This document shows positions 7,581 through 10,040 of a stretch of 10,040 nt of DNA, piece after piece. The DNA comes from Chloroflexota bacterium. GTDB taxonomy: Bacteria; Chloroflexota; Anaerolineae; Anaerolineales; Villigracilaceae. The translations under genes and the position numbers were made by a program. The notes under the pieces are model-generated. The model did not search any database and was not told the DNA's origin. It saw only the letters and a program-made list of their open reading frames with translations. Within the stretch, counting starts at the first letter, position 1, and every line of letters begins with the position of its first letter. The stretch is taken from the NCBI GenBank assembly GCA_016191895.1, contig JACPVD010000080.1, forward strand, positions 1-10,040, written 5' to 3'.

Positions 7581-7720
7581 ATTATCAGTAGATCGCGAAT
7601 CTATACCGGATTGCGGACGCTTGCTGGCGGTTCGTCTTTTGCTCACCGTATCGAAACGTCAGTCCGCTTTTGCCGAGCAAATTGCAGACTGAAGTCTGCA
7701 ATCCGTGACCTACTGATTAT
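7581..7720. mobile_element. 130-bp MITE-like palindromic element with 5-bp target duplication
   Basis: The direct repeat ATTAT (7581-7585 and 7716-7720) directly flanks inverted ends: CAGTAGATCGCG (7586-7597) against the complement of 7704-7715, CAGTAGGTCACG, 10 of 12 identical. Inside are a second inverted pair (CGGATTGCGGAC 7607-7618 with 7694-7705, 11 of 12), TTGCTC/GAGCAA (7639-7644, 7675-7680), and a perfect palindrome ATTGCAGACT-GA-AGTCTGCAAT (7681-7702). No open frame of note is inside. It sits 2 bases after the permease stop codon, within the operon. Removing it with one ATTAT leaves a gap of 21 bases between permease and ATPase. Confidence 0.65.
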
Positions 7721-7722
7721 AA

Positions 7723-8883
7723 TTATCCCAACCGCAACGCCTTCAATGGCTCGATGCGAACCGCGTAAATGATCGACACCATGCCGCCAAGCGGACCGAT
7801 GAACAATAACAGCAGAATGGCGATCAATGACCTCGTCCCGTTGAATTCCAGGGGAATGGCCGGTGGCAGCCCCAGAGAAAAGAGATAATTCAACGCCGCG
7901 CCGATTCCCACACCCATGGCCGTCACTACAATGATCTGAATCACCGCCGCAAGACCAACCACAAAGTTCGACGAGCCAATGGCCTTCAACACGCCGATCT
8001 GCGGAACTTTTTGCAAAATTTGAATTTGAAAGAATCCGCCGATGACAAGGATGCCGATCAACAGGGTGAACGCGCCCTGTGTTTGCACCGTGCCCTGCTG
8101 GGCGGTATAGCCGGGGATGTTGTTGATGGTCGTTTCGATATCCGCCACCTCGATGTTCGACACTTCATTCACCAGGCGAAGTTTCACTTGTTCCAGTTGT
8201 GCGAGGTCTTTCAACTTGACCGCGATAATATTTGGATAAGGCGTGTCGCTGTTGAGATCGGATTCAGGTTGGGGACGGACCAATTCCCATGTGGCAGCCG
8301 GGACGAAGATCGTGGGTTGGAAGAAATATGCCTGTTCCGCCACCAGCCCGACGATTTTCAACGTATAAAACTCATCTTCCGTTCCCTGCGTGGAGCGGAG
8401 TTCGATCTCATCGCCGATCTTCAAGCCGGTGCGCTCGGCAACGCTGGCATCCATCACCGCTTCGCGCGCCTCACCGCCGCGGAAGTAACGTCCCTCCAAA
8501 AGCGGAGGCATGCCGGGGCGCTCCGCTTCCGCGCCAAGCAGGGAAATTTTCTGCGGCTCCGGCAAAGAGACGATTTCAGAGTTGGATGTATAGATGGCCC
8601 CCGCATCTTCCACACCCTCCACGCGGCGGACGGCTTTGACGGTGTTCGTTTCGAGCCGGCTGGCGGTGATGCTGTAATCGGACTTTTCGAGGAAGACGAT
8701 CAGTTGCGCGTCCAGATTCGCCACATATTGACGATTGGCATTCGAAAGCCCTTCGCCTAGCGCGGCAATGAACAACACCAGAACAGTGATCAACGCAATG
8801 ACCAGCGCGACCAGCGTAAAACGTCCTTTATTACGAAAGACTTCTTTCACGGCAAGATAGGTTGCAAGAAAAATATTTTTCAT
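7723..8883 (-). CDS. ABC transporter permease, MacB/FtsX-like
   Basis: A 386-residue membrane protein with the typical FtsX/MacB topology. TM1 is at about 21-43; a large extracytoplasmic MacB-PCD-like domain covers about 45-265; three more membrane segments lie at about 270-291, 306-335 and 352-374. The conserved cytoplasmic loop VPQIGVLKAIGSS (293-305) and the C-terminal RIEPLKALRLG, which contact the ATPase in this family, are visible. The start at 8883 is only 4 bases after the stop of the redox gene, with GGTGGT 8-9 bases upstream as a moderate ribosome binding site inside that gene's last codons. This indicates translational coupling. The partner ATPase is downstream. Relatives act in lipoprotein extraction, macrolide or peptide export, or cell-division signalling; which applies here cannot be read from sequence. 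No membrane-fusion (adaptor) gene is in the window, as expected for a monoderm envelope, although the gene could lie elsewhere. Confidence 0.93.
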   Translation of the reverse strand: MKNIFLATYLAVKEVFRNKGRFTLVALVIALITVLVLFIAALGEGLSNANRQYVANLDAQLIVFLEKSDYSITASRLETNTVKAVRRVEGVEDAGAIYTSNSEIVSLPEPQKISLLGAEAERPGMPPLLEGRYFRGGEAREAVMDASVAERTGLKIGDEIELRSTQGTEDEFYTLKIVGLVAEQAYFFQPTIFVPAATWELVRPQPESDLNSDTPYPNIIAVKLKDLAQLEQVKLRLVNEVSNIEVADIETTINNIPGYTAQQGTVQTQGAFTLLIGILVIGGFFQIQILQKVPQIGVLKAIGSSNFVVGLAAVIQIIVVTAMGVGIGAALNYLFSLGLPPAIPLEFNGTRSLIAILLLLFIGPLGGMVSIIYAVRIEPLKALRLG

Positions 8884-8887
8884 ATTT

Positions 8888-9487
8888 TTATACCACCGGC
8901 TTTGTATCGTACGGCCGATTCCAATCGACGCCCATAATGCCGCGCAGAATCAAGTCTACGGGCGGGTGATCGGCGATATCTTCATAATAATACGGCAGGC
9001 GGATTCGCCCATCCATGCCGACAATGAATGTGCCGGACATTTGGTAGGCATCCTGCCCGGGAAAGGGGACGCCGGGCTTATATCCTTTTACCTGCGCCAG
9101 CCTGCGATTGGAGAGCCAAATGCGCGGCGAGAGTAACGTCTGCCAGGCGGTTCCCCGGTACAAGCCATAGGCGCGATATGCCGAACGGTCGGGATCGGCG
9201 AGACAGGTGGCGCCGGGAGCGCGTTGATCGCAAAAGTCCTTTGCAGATTCGGCCGAGGCGTGGGAAACGATCGCAAGCCGGAGCCCGCTTTCGGTCAGGG
9301 CTTGATGCGCATCGATGAGTTGATCCACCATTTCCTTGCATTGCGGGCATCCAAAATGGCGGGTGAAGGCCAGCACGAGAACTTTATCCACCCAAAGAGA
9401 GGAGAGTTTCATCGGCCTGCCATCGGCTCCCAACACGTTTGCATCGGGAGCGGGGTCGTTGAATTTGAGATGGGGTTGTTTTGTCAT
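8888..9487 (-). CDS. AhpC/TSA-type peroxiredoxin-like redox protein
   Basis: A 199-residue thioredoxin-fold protein. Visible: HLKFNDPAPDANVLGADG (6-23), the usual peroxiredoxin N-terminal strand region; LAFTRHFGCPQCKE (39-52) with Cys47 and Cys50 as a CPQC pair; LADPDRSAYRAYGLYRG (96-112), a hallmark of the AhpC/TSA-2 group; and SGTFIVGMDGRIRLPYYYED (151-170), typical of the closing strands. The CxxC at the peroxidatic position, rather than the classical TxxC motif, fits the peroxiredoxin-like (PRXL2/AAED1-type) families, where the activity may be thiol reduction rather than peroxide removal. I chose the ATG at 9487, which has AAGGA 3 bases upstream. The longer frame from 9547 would place its start within the preceding terminator hairpin and add a hydrophobic-basic segment not expected in the family. 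No signal peptide with this start, so it is probably cytoplasmic. It is first in the operon with the permease and ATPase. Confidence 0.88.
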   Translation of the reverse strand: MTKQPHLKFNDPAPDANVLGADGRPMKLSSLWVDKVLVLAFTRHFGCPQCKEMVDQLIDAHQALTESGLRLAIVSHASAESAKDFCDQRAPGATCLADPDRSAYRAYGLYRGTAWQTLLSPRIWLSNRRLAQVKGYKPGVPFPGQDAYQMSGTFIVGMDGRIRLPYYYEDIADHPPVDLILRGIMGVDWNRPYDTKPVV

Positions 9488-9522
9488 GATTCCTTTTTTG
9501 AATAGGAAAAAAAAATTTGCCC

Positions 9523-9558
9523 AAAAAATCCGCGCCTGCATCGGCACGGACTTTTTTT
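9523..9558 (-). terminator. Intrinsic terminator after the SDH-type proteinase gene
   Basis: On the minus strand AAAA-G-TCCGTGCC pairs with GGCGCGGA followed by TTTTTT, with a 6-base loop. The stem is continuous through two G-U wobbles, which on the plus strand would be mismatches, so it is oriented for the minus-strand gene ending at 9588. It separates that gene from the redox/ABC operon. Confidence 0.8.
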
Positions 9559-9587
9559 ATATAGGCCACGCTGACTTTGCGCGAGTT

Positions 9588-10040
9588 TTACGAAATATGC
9601 AAGATCGATTTTTCGACCTTGCTCCCCACCTTCATCACGCGCCGCCAGCGGCTGACATCGTTGAGCGAAATCCAGCGGCGCTCTTCGGTGCGATAGAACC
9701 AATCCTTGTCCTGCTGGTAATACACAAGCACATCGGTGGATTCCCAGATATTGAGAATCTCGTTGCCGTGGGCATGGGTATCGTCGAAGTCGGTGGTGGC
9801 GCGCTGACCCATTTCGCTGTAGAGCTCGTTGAGTTCAAGGAGCAGGGTGTTGATCTCCGGCGTCAGGCGATTCACTTTGAGGCCGATGCGTTTGGCCTCT
9901 TCGAACAAAATCGGATAGCCGTGCGACGGGTATTTCGCATTGAGCGAATTGGCGATCCGATCGGCTTCAGCATCGTTACGGATGTGGTAGGCGAGCAATT
10001 CCTTACATAACATGATGGAAAGCGACTCGGCGCGATCCAC
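9588..10040 (-). CDS. C-terminal part of a probable SDH-type (Clp-fold) serine proteinase
   Basis: The frame is open to the right edge; 150 residues are visible and the first codon shown (GTG) is almost certainly internal, so the gene is partial. From memory of the family, the segment ELLAYHIRNDAEADRIANSL (14-33), then KYPSHGYPILFEEAKRIGL (36-54), corresponds to the part after the Clp-like catalytic core of serine dehydrogenase proteinases, where a related SHG...(D/E)EA..(K/L)GL pattern is seen. The conserved tail continues with LLLELNELYSEMGQRATTDFDD (66-87), DKDWFYRTEERRWISLND (110-127) and SKVEKSILHIS at the end. The catalytic Ser/Lys region would lie beyond the window. No signal or membrane segment is seen in this part. 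It is followed by a terminator and seems not to belong to the redox/ABC operon. Identification is by pattern memory only. Confidence 0.65.
   Translation of the reverse strand: MDRAESLSIMLCKELLAYHIRNDAEADRIANSLNAKYPSHGYPILFEEAKRIGLKVNRLTPEINTLLLELNELYSEMGQRATTDFDDTHAHGNEILNIWESTDVLVYYQQDKDWFYRTEERRWISLNDVSRWRRVMKVGSKVEKSILHIS

Noticed and set aside
8011..8760. 249-codon open frame on the plus strand
   Set aside because: It is opposite the well-supported permease and shows no signal, motif or ribosome binding site.
9488..9547. N-terminal extension of the redox protein from ATG 9547
   Set aside because: The start lies inside the terminator hairpin of the preceding gene, has no ribosome binding site, and the extension is poly-A/T-derived (NFFFLFKK). 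The ATG at 9487 has AAGGA.
9336..10010. 224-codon open frame on the plus strand
   Set aside because: It overlaps two supported minus-strand genes and reads across a terminator; the product resembles no family.

Overview
The window looks like a chromosomal segment of a mid-GC environmental bacterium. I favour a member of the Chloroflexota (Anaerolineae). The basis is family resemblance: secreted proteins ending in S-layer-homology-like repeats with a cysteine pair (GC...YCP) and a TRAQ motif, an N-terminal prodomain of the LNLFPD...QIDQSKLP type, and a free-standing 23S-IVS-type four-helix-bundle gene. No rRNA or taxonomic marker is present, so this remains an inference.

Layout, left to right. 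(1) Positions 1-1683, minus strand: the possible start of a gene leaving the left edge, then a four-helix-bundle (IVS-type) gene bracketed by inverted 14-bp repeat units, then tgt (tRNA-guanine transglycosylase). The four-helix-bundle unit appears lodged against the 3' end of tgt. (2) A 61-bp divergent intergenic region (1684-1744) with two back-to-back promoters, each ending 6-7 bases before an ATG, so both flanking genes look leaderless. (3) Positions 1745-4180, plus strand: a small lipoprotein, then a large secreted metzincin-type metalloprotease. The lipoprotein is a free-standing copy of the protease's own prodomain (48 of 83 residues identical, no gaps). The protease ends in three SLH-like repeats and is followed by a terminator. 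(4) Positions 4249-4778: a long AT-rich intergenic region with several hairpins, a weak promoter candidate, a GC-rich stretch folding around a 9-bp-pair stem, and a near full-length Shine-Dalgarno match with no start codon at the usual distance. It leads into (5) a secreted beta-helix protein with a choice-of-anchor Q-like region and three degenerate SLH-like repeats (4779-6764), closed by a strong bidirectional terminator. (6) Positions 6838-9487, minus strand: an operon of an AhpC/TSA-like redox protein, a MacB/FtsX-type permease and its ABC ATPase. A 130-bp MITE-like element with 12-bp inverted ends and a perfect 5-bp direct repeat sits between permease and ATPase. (7) A minus-strand terminator, then the C-terminal part of a probable SDH-type (Clp-fold) serine proteinase that runs off the right edge.

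The most interesting unit is the lipoprotein plus protease pair. A membrane-anchored copy of a protease prodomain next to the protease suggests an in-trans inhibitor, chaperone or tether for a cell-surface peptidase. The two SLH-bearing proteins probably share a surface location. The redox protein/ABC operon is separate and minus-strand, and its substrate cannot be read from sequence.
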